Of a DNA stretch of 64,000 nucleotides, positions 8,552-17,132 are shown one piece after another. The first letter of the stretch is position 1; each line of letters starts with the position of its first letter. The position numbers and the translations under genes are program-made. Under the pieces are notes generated by a model. That model was not told the origin of the DNA, ran no database searches, and saw only the letters and a list, made by a program, of their open reading frames with translations. Where the stretch lies: positions 3,720,001-3,784,000 of the forward strand of contig OZ257149.1 of NCBI GenBank assembly GCA_965279085.1, given 5' to 3'. The stretch comes from UBA7672 sp965279085 (lineage in GTDB: Bacteria > Pseudomonadota > Alphaproteobacteria > Caulobacterales > Hyphomonadaceae).

Positions 8552-10048
8552 TCAGGAGCAGAGCGCCATCATGATCTGGGCGTAGCCCTTGATCATGCGG
8601 CCGAGATTTTCGACCGACAGGCGTTCGTTGGTGCCGTGGAAGCCGTTGAGGTCGGTGTCGTCGTAGATCGCTGGCGCGAAGCGGTAGATCGCATCCTTGC
8701 TGATCGCGGAGGCGTAGCGCGCATCGGTGGCGCCGATGACGAGAGCGGGAGCAACCGGAACATTGCCGCCGCCGGTCGCGCGGGCGACGGCTTCGAGCAC
8801 GCGATAGGTGTCGTTGGCGGTCGAGGACACGGGTGAGGGCTCGGAGCCGATGCCGTCTTCGTAAGGCGTGATCGTCAGCCCTTCGATATGCGCGGTCACT
8901 TCCTTCACGTGCTGTGTCACGGAGGCGACCGAGTCGTTTGGATGGATACGGAAATTCACCACGGCGCTGGCGCGCTGGGGCAGGACGTTGTCCTTGATCG
9001 AACCGGTCATCATCGTGGGCGCGGTTGTCGTGCGGACGATGGCGTTGGCGGAGGGGTCGCTCCCCACCTGTCCTGCGATGACGGAGCCGAGCATCCACTG
9101 ATTGGCGAAAGCCATCTTCGTGGTGAAGGGCAGGTCGGCGGCGACGGCTTCGATCATCTGGTTGAAGGGCGGGGCCGAGAGGTCGGCCGGCATCTGCTTT
9201 TCTTCCAGCGCGACCAGCGCGCGGGCGATGCGCACGGCGCCGCTTTCGCGCGGCGGGCGCGAAGAGTGGCCGCCTTCGGTGGTCGCGGTGATCGAAAGGG
9301 AGATGTAGCCCTTCTCGGCGACGCCGATGAGGGCGGCGGGTTTGCCGGTGAGCGGATAGTTGTCGAGGACGGCGTAGCCTTCATCGAGCACCATGGCGGG
9401 CGTGACGTTGCGCGATTTCAGCAGCGCGAAGATCTCGCGCGCGCCCGCGCCGGAAACTTCCTCGTCATGGCCGAAGGCGAAGATGACGGTGCGCTTAGGC
9501 GCCCAGCCGGATTTGGCGAGCGCGTCGCCCGCTTCGAGAATGGCGATCAGCGAGCCCTTGTCGTCCATCGCGCCGCGGCCCCAGATGTAGCCGTCGGCGA
9601 CAACGCCGCCAAAGGGGCCGTGGGTCCAGTCGGCTTCGGTGCCGGGGTTCACGGGGACGACGTCCTGGTGCGCCATGAGGATGACAGGCGGAAGGGAGGC
9701 GTCGGTCCCGGTCCACGTCATTAGCATGGCGTGGGTGAGGATCTTCTCCATCGTCATCTTCGCGAAGATGGCGGGGTAGCGCGCCCTCAATGCAGCCTCG
9801 AGATCGATCCAGGGCTGGTCGGCGCCGGGCTTTGGATCGCCGGAGGCGTAGGTGACGGTCTGGATGCGGATGGCTGCGCCGAGCGATTCCGCGGCGGAGG
9901 CGACATCTAAGGCGGGAGGTTCAGGGAGCGTGACGGCGGCTTGATTGTCGGCCTTGGCGCCGAACTGCGACGTGTTCCACAGCAGGACCCCGACAAGCAG
10001 GGCGACAACCAGCGCCACGCCGCCAAGGATTTTCAAAGCCAGTTTCAT
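8552..10048 (-). CDS. M20 family metallopeptidase (PM20D1/carboxypeptidase-like), membrane-anchored
   Basis: 498 residues. An N-terminal hydrophobic segment (about 6-25) acts as signal anchor, so the enzyme is expected outside the cytoplasm. The M20 dinuclear zinc site is visible: MAHQDVVP (first His and catalytic Asp), GRGAMDDKGS (bridging Asp), GHDEEVSG (catalytic Glu and metal Glu), VLDEGY and near the end FHGTNERLSVENL with the last His. The dimerisation domain lies between. Its length matches PM20D1-type enzymes, which hydrolyse N-acyl amino acids or dipeptides; the exact substrate is unknown. Divergent from the 2OG oxygenase gene at 10204. Confidence 0.93.
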   Translation of the reverse strand: MKLALKILGGVALVVALLVGVLLWNTSQFGAKADNQAAVTLPEPPALDVASAAESLGAAIRIQTVTYASGDPKPGADQPWIDLEAALRARYPAIFAKMTMEKILTHAMLMTWTGTDASLPPVILMAHQDVVPVNPGTEADWTHGPFGGVVADGYIWGRGAMDDKGSLIAILEAGDALAKSGWAPKRTVIFAFGHDEEVSGAGAREIFALLKSRNVTPAMVLDEGYAVLDNYPLTGKPAALIGVAEKGYISLSITATTEGGHSSRPPRESGAVRIARALVALEEKQMPADLSAPPFNQMIEAVAADLPFTTKMAFANQWMLGSVIAGQVGSDPSANAIVRTTTAPTMMTGSIKDNVLPQRASAVVNFRIHPNDSVASVTQHVKEVTAHIEGLTITPYEDGIGSEPSPVSSTANDTYRVLEAVARATGGGNVPVAPALVIGATDARYASAISKDAIYRFAPAIYDDTDLNGFHGTNERLSVENLGRMIKGYAQIMMALCS

Positions 10049-10203
10049 TGGTCCGCACCGCCCGTCGTTTCACCCAAGCGATGTAAAGCAATGCGAGCGG
10101 GTATTGAAGCGCTTCCCGGTTGGCAAAGTGATCGCGGAAATTCTGGAGGCTTCGCAGGTTCCCGGTATACTCGGTCATTTCGGGATATGCGACAAACATC
10201 GGC

Positions 10204-11178
10204 ATGCTCAGGCGCCCTGGCGATCAATCAGCGGATTCCGCACTGGCCGTCGCGGATGGCGTCCTTCTGGGCAAGGAGGGAGACGCCGACCCGCAGGCAG
10301 CCTACGCTCTCTACGCGGCGGCGGCGGACACAGGTTCAGGAGCGGCCGCCGAGCGCATGGCGGTCATGGCGGCGATGGGCGTGGCGCAGGGCGCCGACTT
10401 CGGAAAGGCGCTCGATCTGCTGGCGCGCGCAGGCAATCTCGGTCATCGGCCGGCGCAGAAACAGCTGACATTGCTGTCCGGCCGCAAGGACCTGATGACC
10501 CGGACGCCGAAGGGAGCGGTCTGGGCAAAGGTGAGAGCGGAGATAGACATCGCTGCGATGCTGGCGCCGCCGGCGATGCGCCAAGCGCTGGTGAACCCGG
10601 CGGCGTTCGTGATCGAGGGGCTGGTCTCCAAGGCGGTTTGCCGGTGGATCATCGAACGAGGCAAGGGGAGGCTGGAGGCATCGAGCGTCAACGATGCAAC
10701 CACGGGTGAGGCGAGGCCCGACGTCATGCGTACGGCCCGGGCCGCGCATTTCCGGGTGACGGACACGGATGTCGTGATCGCTGTCCTGCAGGAGCGGCTG
10801 GCGCGGTTGGCGAAGCTGCCTGTGTACACGCACGAGCCTCCCAATCTGCTGCACTACTCGCCTGGGCAGGAATATCGCGCGCACTTCGATTTCATCCATC
10901 CTGGCGTCGCGGGGTTTCGCGACGAGCTGGCGCTGCTGGGCCAGAGGATCGCGACTTGCCTTGTCTATCTCAATGACGACTATGACGGCGGCGAGACGCG
11001 CTTTGTGAAGGCCGGGTGGAGCTATCGCGGCAAGCCGGGCGATGCGCTGCTGTTCTACAACGTCACTTCGAACAAGCAGCCTGATCCGTCCAGCCTGCAT
11101 GCCGGGCTCCCACCGACGCGGGGTGAAAAATGGGTGCTGTCGCTGTGGGTGCGCGACAAGGTGCAGCCCATCCTCTAG
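10204..11178 (+). CDS. 2OG-Fe(II) oxygenase, prolyl 4-hydroxylase-like, with Sel1/TPR-like N-terminus
   Basis: 324 residues. Residues 1-95 look like two Sel1-type helical repeats (DPQAAYALYAAAADTGSGAAAERM and GADFGKALDLLARAGNLGHRPAQK). The catalytic double-stranded beta-helix follows: YRAHFDFI gives the HxD iron ligands, the distal His is in SSLHAGLP, and GEKWVLSLWVR carries the Lys that would bind 2-oxoglutarate. It probably hydroxylates prolines or another residue in a protein or small-molecule substrate. The stop overlaps the convergent ankyrin gene through CTAG. Confidence 0.9.
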   Translation: MLRRPGDQSADSALAVADGVLLGKEGDADPQAAYALYAAAADTGSGAAAERMAVMAAMGVAQGADFGKALDLLARAGNLGHRPAQKQLTLLSGRKDLMTRTPKGAVWAKVRAEIDIAAMLAPPAMRQALVNPAAFVIEGLVSKAVCRWIIERGKGRLEASSVNDATTGEARPDVMRTARAAHFRVTDTDVVIAVLQERLARLAKLPVYTHEPPNLLHYSPGQEYRAHFDFIHPGVAGFRDELALLGQRIATCLVYLNDDYDGGETRFVKAGWSYRGKPGDALLFYNVTSNKQPDPSSLHAGLPPTRGEKWVLSLWVRDKVQPIL

Positions 11179-11984
11179 CCTGGAGCCCTGAGCAGACGCG
11201 CGAGGTCCTTGTGGCCGGCGTGGTCGGCCCAGCCGGCGGGGGTGGCGTTCCACATGTCGTCCTGCAGGGTGAGCGAGGCGCCGCGGTTGGCGAGCAGGAG
11301 GCAGAGTTTGATGTCGCCCGTGAGCGCGGCTTCGTGGAGGGCGCTGGCGTGGCGGTGGATGCGCCGGCTGCGCAGGTTGGGATCGACGCCGACGGCGAGC
11401 AGGAACTCCACGGCGTCGTACTTGCCGAGGCTGGCCGCCATGACGAGGGCGTCGGCGCGGGCGGCTTCGTCCGATACAGCGAGCAGGCGGCGGGCGTCGG
11501 TTTCGAGATCGAGGCAAAGCGCGGAGGCCAGCGTGAGCGGCGCGCCGTGATGGACGAGGCGGCGGGCGGCTTCCATTTCATTGTGGGCGACGGTGGAGTC
11601 GAGGCCGTCGGGATTTGCGCCGCGCTTGATGAGGCAGTCGATCAGCGCGATCTGGACGCCGGCCTCGCGCGAGACTTGGCCGGTGGCGACGAGCATGACG
11701 GTGTAGTCGAGCTGCTGCTGCCGCGAGGGCGGGGCGGCGCCGTCGAGATGGTCGACGATGGCCATCGCGACATCGACGATGTTCGCGGGCAGGCGGTTAT
11801 TGCGGATCGGGTTTTCGGCGACGAACCAGAGCAGGTAGGGGTCGGCGAAATAGCCGGGTTCGTCGGTGATGAGGCGGTCGGTGAGGAGGCGCGGGTTCTG
11901 GGAGATCAGCGCGTCGAGCTTCGCGATGTCACCGGCATCGATGGCCGCGACCGCATCGGCGAAGATGGTGTCGCGTATGTCCAT
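11175..11984 (-). CDS. Ankyrin-repeat protein
   Basis: 269 residues, soluble. Ankyrin-type units are visible in the second half, for example LVMAASLGKYDAVEFLLAVGVDPN, ASALHEAALTGDIKLCLLLANRGASL and ATPAGWADHAGHKDLARLL, with degenerate units earlier (CLIKRGANPDG, RRLVHHGAPLTLA). It probably mediates protein binding; no enzyme domain is seen. The ATG at 11984 (MDIRDTIFADAV) is the start; the frame is open further upstream, but that part shadows phaR. Its start lies 23 bases after the phaR stop on the same strand, so the two may be co-transcribed. Confidence 0.85.
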   Translation of the reverse strand: MDIRDTIFADAVAAIDAGDIAKLDALISQNPRLLTDRLITDEPGYFADPYLLWFVAENPIRNNRLPANIVDVAMAIVDHLDGAAPPSRQQQLDYTVMLVATGQVSREAGVQIALIDCLIKRGANPDGLDSTVAHNEMEAARRLVHHGAPLTLASALCLDLETDARRLLAVSDEAARADALVMAASLGKYDAVEFLLAVGVDPNLRSRRIHRHASALHEAALTGDIKLCLLLANRGASLTLQDDMWNATPAGWADHAGHKDLARLLRAPG

Positions 11985-12007
11985 CGGGCTCCTTGCGGGT
12001 GCGTTTC

Positions 12008-12646
12008 CTACTGGGGTTTGTCCTTGTCGGCGGGCGGCATGAAGCCGCCGGTTGCGAGCATGGCGAGCTGCTTCTGCATTTCGAGCATCTGCTGCTGCAT
12101 GGCGCGGATCGCATCGACGCCGGTGGGCGGCGTGGACGGTTTCGGAGGCGCGCCGGGGACGCCGGCATCTTCGGGCTTCGGCGGCACGGGCACGAAGGGC
12201 GCGAAGAACTTCATCGTGTCCTCGAACATCGACATGTTCTTGCGGACCTGTTCGTCGAATGCCTTGGCCTTGTCCTCGCCAACCGTGGTCGACATGTAGT
12301 CGCGCCACTTTTCCTGCTGCTGGTTGAACGTCTTCATCGAGAGTTCGAGGTAGGCTGGCAGCATGGTCTGGAAGTTGTCGCCGTAGAACTGGATCAGCTG
12401 GCGGAGGAAGGAGACGGGCAGGACGCCTTCCTTCTTGTTCTCCTGCTCGAAGATGATCTGGGCGAGAACGGCGCGGGTGAGATCTTCGCCCGTCTTCGCG
12501 TCCTGTACCGAGAAATCCTTGCCCTGGCGGGTAAGCTCGGAGAGGTGTTCGAGCGTGACGTAGGCGGAAGCGGACGTGTCGTAGAGACGTCGGTTCGCGT
12601 ACTTCTTGATGATGATCTTCTCGTCGTGTCCGTTTGACTGCGCCAC
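12008..12646 (-). CDS. phaR: Polyhydroxyalkanoate synthesis repressor PhaR
   Basis: 212 residues. The N-terminal PHB/PHA accumulation regulator DNA-binding domain is clear (IIIKKYANRRLYDTSASAYV, followed by LEHLSELTRQGKDFSVQDAKTGEDLTR), then the PHB-binding region and a Pro/Gln/Met-rich C-terminal helix. PhaR represses phasin and PHA genes and is released by binding PHA granules. I choose the GTG at 12646 because GGGGAGCACGCCT sits just before it and the protein then starts VAQSNGHDEK close to the conserved domain. The frame is open to 12799, but that would include the putative operator. Divergent from phaB. Confidence 0.93.
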   Translation of the reverse strand: MAQSNGHDEKIIIKKYANRRLYDTSASAYVTLEHLSELTRQGKDFSVQDAKTGEDLTRAVLAQIIFEQENKKEGVLPVSFLRQLIQFYGDNFQTMLPAYLELSMKTFNQQQEKWRDYMSTTVGEDKAKAFDEQVRKNMSMFEDTMKFFAPFVPVPPKPEDAGVPGAPPKPSTPPTGVDAIRAMQQQMLEMQKQLAMLATGGFMPPADKDKPQ

Positions 12647-12779
12647 AGGCGTGCTCCCCAGTTGGGACGAGGCGCCGTTGTCCAGTTTCCCCCGGGACAG
12701 CTCTGGCCGCGGCCGCATTAATTCGAATTCAGTCTGCCTTGTAGCACGAGTTTTACGCACCTGCACACTCATTCGGCGG

Positions 12780-12800
12780 GTGCAGCATAAGTGCAGCATT
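12780..12800. promoter_or_regulatory. Direct repeat GTGCAGCAT, putative PhaR operator
   Basis: GTGCAGCAT occurs at 12780 and 12791, an 11-bp period (about one helical turn), in the interval between phaR and phaB. PhaR proteins are known to bind TGC-rich sequences and to autoregulate. The position and TGC/GCA content fit, but the match is by eye. Confidence 0.5.
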
Positions 12801-12889
12801 TATTTCGCGCGGCAGGCTTCGCTGGCGACCGCTTGTCAGAAAATTCGGCTATACCGATCACCGGCTCGTGAGCGGCAGGGAGAAGCTAC

Positions 12890-13615
12890 ATGTCGAAGGT
12901 CGCGTTGGTTACCGGCGGTACGCGTGGGATTGGCCGGGCGATAACCGAGCGGCTGGCGAAGGACGGCTTCAAGGTCGCCGCCAACTTTGCCGGGAACGAG
13001 GAAGCCGCGGGCAAGTGCGCCGCCGAGCTGGGCGTGAAGGTCTACAAATGGGATGTGGGCGACTATGACGCCTGCGCCGCCGGGATCGCCGCGATCACCA
13101 AGGAGCTGGGGCCGGTTGACGTGCTGGTGAACAATGCGGGCGTCACCCGCGACGCCACGCTGCACCGCATGACCCGCCAGCAGTGGGACGACGTGATCCG
13201 GATCGACCTGACCTCGGCGTTCAACCTCTGCCGCCTGACCATCGAGAGCATGCGCGAGCGGAACTTCGGCCGGATCATCAACATATCCTCGATCAACGGC
13301 CAGAAGGGCCAGATCGGCCAGGTGAACTATTCCGCCGCCAAGGCCGGTCTGATCGGGTTCACCAAGGCGCTGGCCCAGGAGAACGCCAAGAAGGGCATCA
13401 CCGTGAACGTGATCTGCCCCGGCTACATCGACACTGAGATGGTGCAGGCAGTGGCGGAAAAGGTTCTGGAAGGCATTGTTGCTACGATCCCGGTCGGAAG
13501 GCTGGGCAAGGCCGAGGAGATCGCGGGCTGCGTCTCGTTCCTCGCCGGGCCCGACTCGGCCTTCATGACGGGAGCGACGCTGACAGCCAATGGCGGGCAG
13601 TACATCACCGGCTAG
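12890..13615 (+). CDS. phaB: Acetoacetyl-CoA reductase (NADPH), SDR family
   Basis: 241 residues, the usual PhaB length. Reduces acetoacetyl-CoA to (R)-3-hydroxybutyryl-CoA for polyhydroxybutyrate synthesis. Short-chain dehydrogenase features: VTGGTRGIGRA cofactor loop, NNAGVTRD, the catalytic Ser in INISSINGQKGQIGQ, YSAAKAG with catalytic Tyr and Lys, and PGYIDTEM. The ending FMTGATLTANGGQYITG is typical of PhaB/FabG. Divergent from phaR, which supports PhaB over FabG, although phaA and phaC are not in the window. The start follows GGGAGAAGCTAC. Confidence 0.93.
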   Translation: MSKVALVTGGTRGIGRAITERLAKDGFKVAANFAGNEEAAGKCAAELGVKVYKWDVGDYDACAAGIAAITKELGPVDVLVNNAGVTRDATLHRMTRQQWDDVIRIDLTSAFNLCRLTIESMRERNFGRIINISSINGQKGQIGQVNYSAAKAGLIGFTKALAQENAKKGITVNVICPGYIDTEMVQAVAEKVLEGIVATIPVGRLGKAEEIAGCVSFLAGPDSAFMTGATLTANGGQYITG

Positions 13616-13787
13616 GTCGCTTTACGTGCGGGCGAGGCGTCCGTGCAACGGTGGCGATTTGGCGTCTAGAGCCTTGTTTTCACTGAATCGCAGAGGCTTG
13701 CCTCTGCCGCTGAATGGCCCCATCGTGGCCAGTGGGGCGCAGCATTCAGACAAACAATCGCCCCCTTTGCCGTGCCTTCTGGCGGGG

Positions 13788-14576
13788 ATGATGGTGAAAC
13801 GTAATTCGATCTCTGCGGCGCGGACCGCAGCTCTCGCGCTAGCCGCCGTATTTGCCTCCGGATTCGTCGTTCCGGCATTTGCCCAGGAACAGACGACCGC
13901 CGCTCCGACCTTCGCCTCCACCCGCGCCGCCAAGCCCTCCGTGCCGGTTGCGCCGTCGGCGACTTGGTATGCCGACATGGGCTCGGACAAGAACACCGGC
14001 TTCGTGCTGGAACAGCGCGGGTCGATGGTGCTGCTGAAGGTGGACGGGCGCGATGACGTGCTGACGCTGATGCCGGTGCCCGGCCAGCGGGGCGATACCT
14101 TCTTCATGGATTATGCGGGCCGGATCGTCCTGCGCGTGACCGCGCAGAACAACGTCGTGTCCTTCATTCACAACACCGCGGGCGCGCCCGCCGAGGCGAA
14201 GTCCAAGGCGCAGCCGATCACGTCGCTGGCGATGACGGCCTCGCTCGACAAGATGCGCATCAATGCGGCGCAGGAATTGTCGAAGCTGGCGGGCCACGAA
14301 GTCACGATCTGGGGCACGCAGCACTTCGCCAACAGCGAGGCGTGGGCGTCGGATGCGCTGAGCATCCTGGTGCTGGGCGTGAAGAACGCCAACGGGCTGG
14401 CCGGCAAGGCAGCCTCGCGCGTCGAGAAGGTTACGCTGAAGCGCGCCAAGGCGCCGAAGGCGTCGTTCAAGGACGGCGAGCTGACGATCGAGGTGAACCC
14501 CGACGAAGGCTGGTCCGGCCGCGTGACGCCCGAGGCGATCACCAACGCGCTGACCGCCGCCCGCAACGCGGGCTAA
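13788..14576 (+). CDS. Secreted protein of unknown function
   Basis: About 262 residues with a clear Sec signal peptide (KRNSISAARTAALALAAVFASG... ending VPAFAQ). The mature part begins with a Thr/Ala/Pro-rich linker and contains beta-type segments (GSMVLLKVDGRDDVLTL, AGRIVLRVTAQNNVVSF) and a C-terminal segment with VEVNPDEGWSG-like sequence. I recognise no family. Two ATGs (13788, 13791) and a GTG (13794) follow GGCGGGG; the GTG has the best spacing, so the exact start is open. The stop overlaps that of the convergent cupin gene. Confidence 0.75.
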   Translation: MMVKRNSISAARTAALALAAVFASGFVVPAFAQEQTTAAPTFASTRAAKPSVPVAPSATWYADMGSDKNTGFVLEQRGSMVLLKVDGRDDVLTLMPVPGQRGDTFFMDYAGRIVLRVTAQNNVVSFIHNTAGAPAEAKSKAQPITSLAMTASLDKMRINAAQELSKLAGHEVTIWGTQHFANSEAWASDALSILVLGVKNANGLAGKAASRVEKVTLKRAKAPKASFKDGELTIEVNPDEGWSGRVTPEAITNALTAARNAG

Positions 14577-15019
14577 CGGCCGGGCTGCCCGTCTCCCGGA
14601 TTCCAGCCCGGTGGCGCCATTTCGAATCCTGAAAACTCGAAGCCGGGCGAAACCGTGCAGCCGACGAGCGTCCATGCGCCGAGGCTACGGGCGGCTTGCC
14701 AGTGGTGAGGCGGCACGACCAGCTGGGGGCGCTGCCCGGCGGCAAGTTCGGAGCCGAGCGTGCGCGTTTTCACGCGCGAGTGCTCCGTGACAGCCAGGCT
14801 CAGCTCAAGCGGCGCGCCGGCGTAGTAATGCCAGATCTCCGTCGCATCGACGCGATGCCAGTGCGACCGGTCGCCCTCTCCCAGCAGGTAATAGATCGCC
14901 GTGCCCGCCGAGCGATGGCCATGCCCGTGCGGATCGGGAATGCGATGCGTCTCGGCGTAATAACCACCCTCGGGATGAGGCTGGAGCTCGAGCAGTTCGA
15001 TGATGTCGTTTAGGGTCAT
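14573..15019 (-). CDS. Cupin superfamily protein (DUF985 type)
   Basis: 148 residues. Family landmarks are LELQPHPEGGYYAETHR near the start, AIYYLLGEGDRSHWHRVDATEIWHYYAGAP (cupin metal-type motif with His and Glu), and PHHWQAARSLGAWTLVGCTVSPGFEFSGFEM. Members are thought to bind or isomerise sugars, but the activity is not settled. Its ATG overlaps the gloB stop by one base (TGATG), implying translational coupling downstream of gloB. Confidence 0.9.
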   Translation of the reverse strand: MTLNDIIELLELQPHPEGGYYAETHRIPDPHGHGHRSAGTAIYYLLGEGDRSHWHRVDATEIWHYYAGAPLELSLAVTEHSRVKTRTLGSELAAGQRPQLVVPPHHWQAARSLGAWTLVGCTVSPGFEFSGFEMAPPGWNPGDGQPGR

Positions 15020-15786
15020 CAGAACTTGTTCTTCCGCTCTCGCACCTCGGCGAACGTCGCAACCACGTCGCCGGGGTGGCCGACGAAGGCTTGCAGCTTT
15101 GGATCGTCGGCGCGGAGGAAGGGGTTGGCGCGTTTTTCGGCGCCGATGGTGGTGGGGACGGTGGGCACGCCACGCGAGCGTTTCGACGTGACGCCTTCGG
15201 CGTAGGCGACGAGGTCGGGGTTTTTTGCATCGACGCTGAGCGCGAACTTCGCGTTGGATTCGGTGTACTCGTGCGCGCAGTAGACGGTGGTGTCATCCGG
15301 CAGGGCGCGGAGCTTGCCGAGGCTATCCCACATCTGGCCGGCGGTGCCTTCGAAGAGGCGGCCGCAGCCGAGGGCGAAGAGCGTGTCGCCGACGAAGGCG
15401 ATCTTCTGCTCGGGCAGGTGATAGACGAGGTGGCCGAGCGTGTGGCCGGGCGTATCGATGATGCGGGCTGTGAACGCGCCGAGCCTTACCTCATCGCCTT
15501 CGGTGAGGACGCGGTCGGGCAAGGGCGCTGCGCGTTCGACTTCCTTTGGGCCGACGATTTTCGCGCCGGTGGCGGCGACGATCTCGGCATTGCCGCCAGC
15601 ATGATCGGGATGCCAGTGCGTGTTCCAGATCTGCGTGATCTTCCAGCCCTTTGCGGCGGCTTCCTCGAGAATGCGTGAGGCTTCGGGCGTGTCGATCGTT
15701 GCGGTTTCGCCCGTTGCGGGATCGTGGAGAAGGAACCCGTAATTGTCCTTCAGGCAGGGGAACATGTGAACGATGGGAGAGGCCAC
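15019..15786 (-). CDS. gloB: Hydroxyacylglutathione hydrolase (glyoxalase II)
   Basis: 255 residues, the usual glyoxalase II length. Hydrolyses S-D-lactoylglutathione to lactate and glutathione in methylglyoxal detoxification. The metallo-beta-lactamase zinc motif THWHPDHAGG is intact, with later metal ligands in DTPGHTLGH, FVGDTLFALGCGRLFEGT and CAHEYTESN. The C-terminal glyoxalase II domain includes RANPFLRADDP. Divergent from a methyltransferase gene. The DUF985 cupin is coupled downstream. Confidence 0.97.
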   Translation of the reverse strand: MASPIVHMFPCLKDNYGFLLHDPATGETATIDTPEASRILEEAAAKGWKITQIWNTHWHPDHAGGNAEIVAATGAKIVGPKEVERAAPLPDRVLTEGDEVRLGAFTARIIDTPGHTLGHLVYHLPEQKIAFVGDTLFALGCGRLFEGTAGQMWDSLGKLRALPDDTTVYCAHEYTESNAKFALSVDAKNPDLVAYAEGVTSKRSRGVPTVPTTIGAEKRANPFLRADDPKLQAFVGHPGDVVATFAEVRERKNKF

Positions 15787-15850
15787 GGGGTTTACCTTTC
15801 GCGCCGGCTTCCAGCCTATATAGGCCCTGATACGGGCTGCAGGTTAGGGC

Positions 15851-16597
15851 ATGCGTTTCGACATCGACAGGCTGCAGACCTTTTACGGGTCTTCGCTCGG
15901 CCGCATGGCCCACGAGATGGTGGCCAAGCGGGTCGGCGCGCTGTGGCCGCAGGCTGACGGGCTGGACGTGCTGGGCCTGGGGCATGCCGATCAGCTGCTG
16001 GAACGCTACCGGGCGGGGGCGAGGCGGGTGATCTCCGCCGCGCCGGACCAGCAGGGGGCGGAACGCTGGCCGGACGATGCGAAGGGCCTCACCACGTTGG
16101 TCGAGGACGAGCGGCTGCCCTTTCCGGATGCGCTGTTCGACCGGATCATCGTCTGCCACGCGCTGGAGGAGGCGGAGAGCCCGAACCGGCTGCTGCGCGA
16201 ATTATGGAGGGTTGCGGCGCCGGAAGCCCGGATTCTCATCATCGTTGCCCATAGACGGGGTCTGTGGGCCCGGGCGGAGTCGACACCGTTCGGACATGGG
16301 CGGCCCTATACCCGCTCGCAGCTGAACCGGCTGCTGGAGGAGGCGATGTTCCTGCCGCAGGCATCCGCACGGGCGCTCTACGCCCCGCCGATCAACTGGG
16401 GGATCATCTCCTCGGCCGGCGATGCCTGGGAGAAGATGGGGCGGTTCGCGTGGTCCGGATTCGGGGGTGTCCTGATGATCGAGGCGATGAAACGGCTCTA
16501 CATCGAACCGGGCACGCCGGCCGGCGGACGCCGGAAAGTCGTAAAAGTCCCGGAAAAACGGACACTTAGGGACAAGGTTGACAGAAATCGCGTTTAG
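15851..16597 (+). CDS. Class I SAM-dependent methyltransferase
   Basis: 248 residues. A Rossmann methyltransferase core is seen: DGLDVLGLGHADQLLERYRAG for the SAM-binding region and LPFPDALFDRIIVCHALEEAESPNRLLRELWRVAAPEARILIIV for the Methyltransf_11-type motifs. The glycine-rich loop is less canonical (LGLGHAD in place of GxGxG). A basic C-terminal tail (GGRRKVVKVPEKRTLRDK) is present. The substrate is unknown. The start is the ATG at 15851, 64 bases from the divergent gloB start. Confidence 0.85.
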   Translation: MRFDIDRLQTFYGSSLGRMAHEMVAKRVGALWPQADGLDVLGLGHADQLLERYRAGARRVISAAPDQQGAERWPDDAKGLTTLVEDERLPFPDALFDRIIVCHALEEAESPNRLLRELWRVAAPEARILIIVAHRRGLWARAESTPFGHGRPYTRSQLNRLLEEAMFLPQASARALYAPPINWGIISSAGDAWEKMGRFAWSGFGGVLMIEAMKRLYIEPGTPAGGRRKVVKVPEKRTLRDKVDRNRV

Positions 16598-16606
16598 GTG
16601 TTTAAG
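16578..16606 (+). promoter_or_regulatory. Possible sigma-70-type promoter for the P-II gene
   Basis: TTGACA at 16578-16583 is followed 17 bases later by TTTAAG (16601-16606), in the region between the methyltransferase end and the P-II start. The -10 match is weak. I see no sigma-54 GG/GC promoter, which nitrogen-controlled glnK genes often have. Confidence 0.3.
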
Positions 16607-16681
16607 GTGTGTAAGTAGAGCAATATATGTAGCGAGACAGCGGGGCGACCCGCGCCGCCCGAACAAGGAAGGGAAGCCCCA

Positions 16682-17026
16682 ATGAAGTACATCACCGCCG
16701 TTTTCAAACCGAGCCGCCTCGACGCCGTGCTCGACGCCGTGACCGCCGCCGGCGCGTCGGGCGTCACTGTCACTGAAGTGCGCGGCTATGGCCGCCAGCA
16801 AGGCAAGACGGAAGTCTATCGCGGCGCCGAATACGAAGTGCGCCTGCTTCCGAAAGTGCGCATCGAAGTGGCCGTGTCTGACGCCGTGGTCGAGAAGGTC
16901 ACCGACGCGATCACGCAGGCCGCCAACACCAACAAGATCGGCGACGGCAAGATCTTCGTGCTCGACCTCGAGTCGGTGCTCCGCATCCGCACGGGCGAGA
17001 AGAACGAAGCCGCCCTGACGTCGTAA
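16682..17026 (+). CDS. glnK: Nitrogen regulatory protein P-II
   Basis: 114 residues; a trimeric sensor of 2-oxoglutarate and ATP/ADP that controls ammonium uptake or glutamine synthetase regulation. The T-loop has Tyr51 in YRGAEYEVRLLPKV, the uridylylation site. The B-loop region (TNKIGDGKIFV) and VLRIRTGE C-loop are intact. GlnK is preferred over GlnB only loosely: it starts MKYITAVFKP and has neither glnA nor amtB beside it. The ATG follows AAGGAAGGGAAGCCCCA, a strong ribosome-binding site. Confidence 0.93.
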   Translation: MKYITAVFKPSRLDAVLDAVTAAGASGVTVTEVRGYGRQQGKTEVYRGAEYEVRLLPKVRIEVAVSDAVVEKVTDAITQAANTNKIGDGKIFVLDLESVLRIRTGEKNEAALTS

Positions 17027-17132
17027 CCCCGATCCGGCCGGCGCCGCCCAGGGAGGCGGCGTCGGCTGGCGCTCTCTCCCCGCGTTGCGCAAGCCCGTAG
17101 GCGCGCTAAGGTGCGTCATTCGGGGTGCGGGG

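Noticed and set aside
16682..17026. glnK-amtB operon
   Set aside because: The P-II gene is followed by the TIR operon; no ammonium transporter is present in the window.
17041..17075. Terminator after the P-II gene
   Set aside because: GCCGCC/GGCGGC can pair, but the stem is short and no T run follows.
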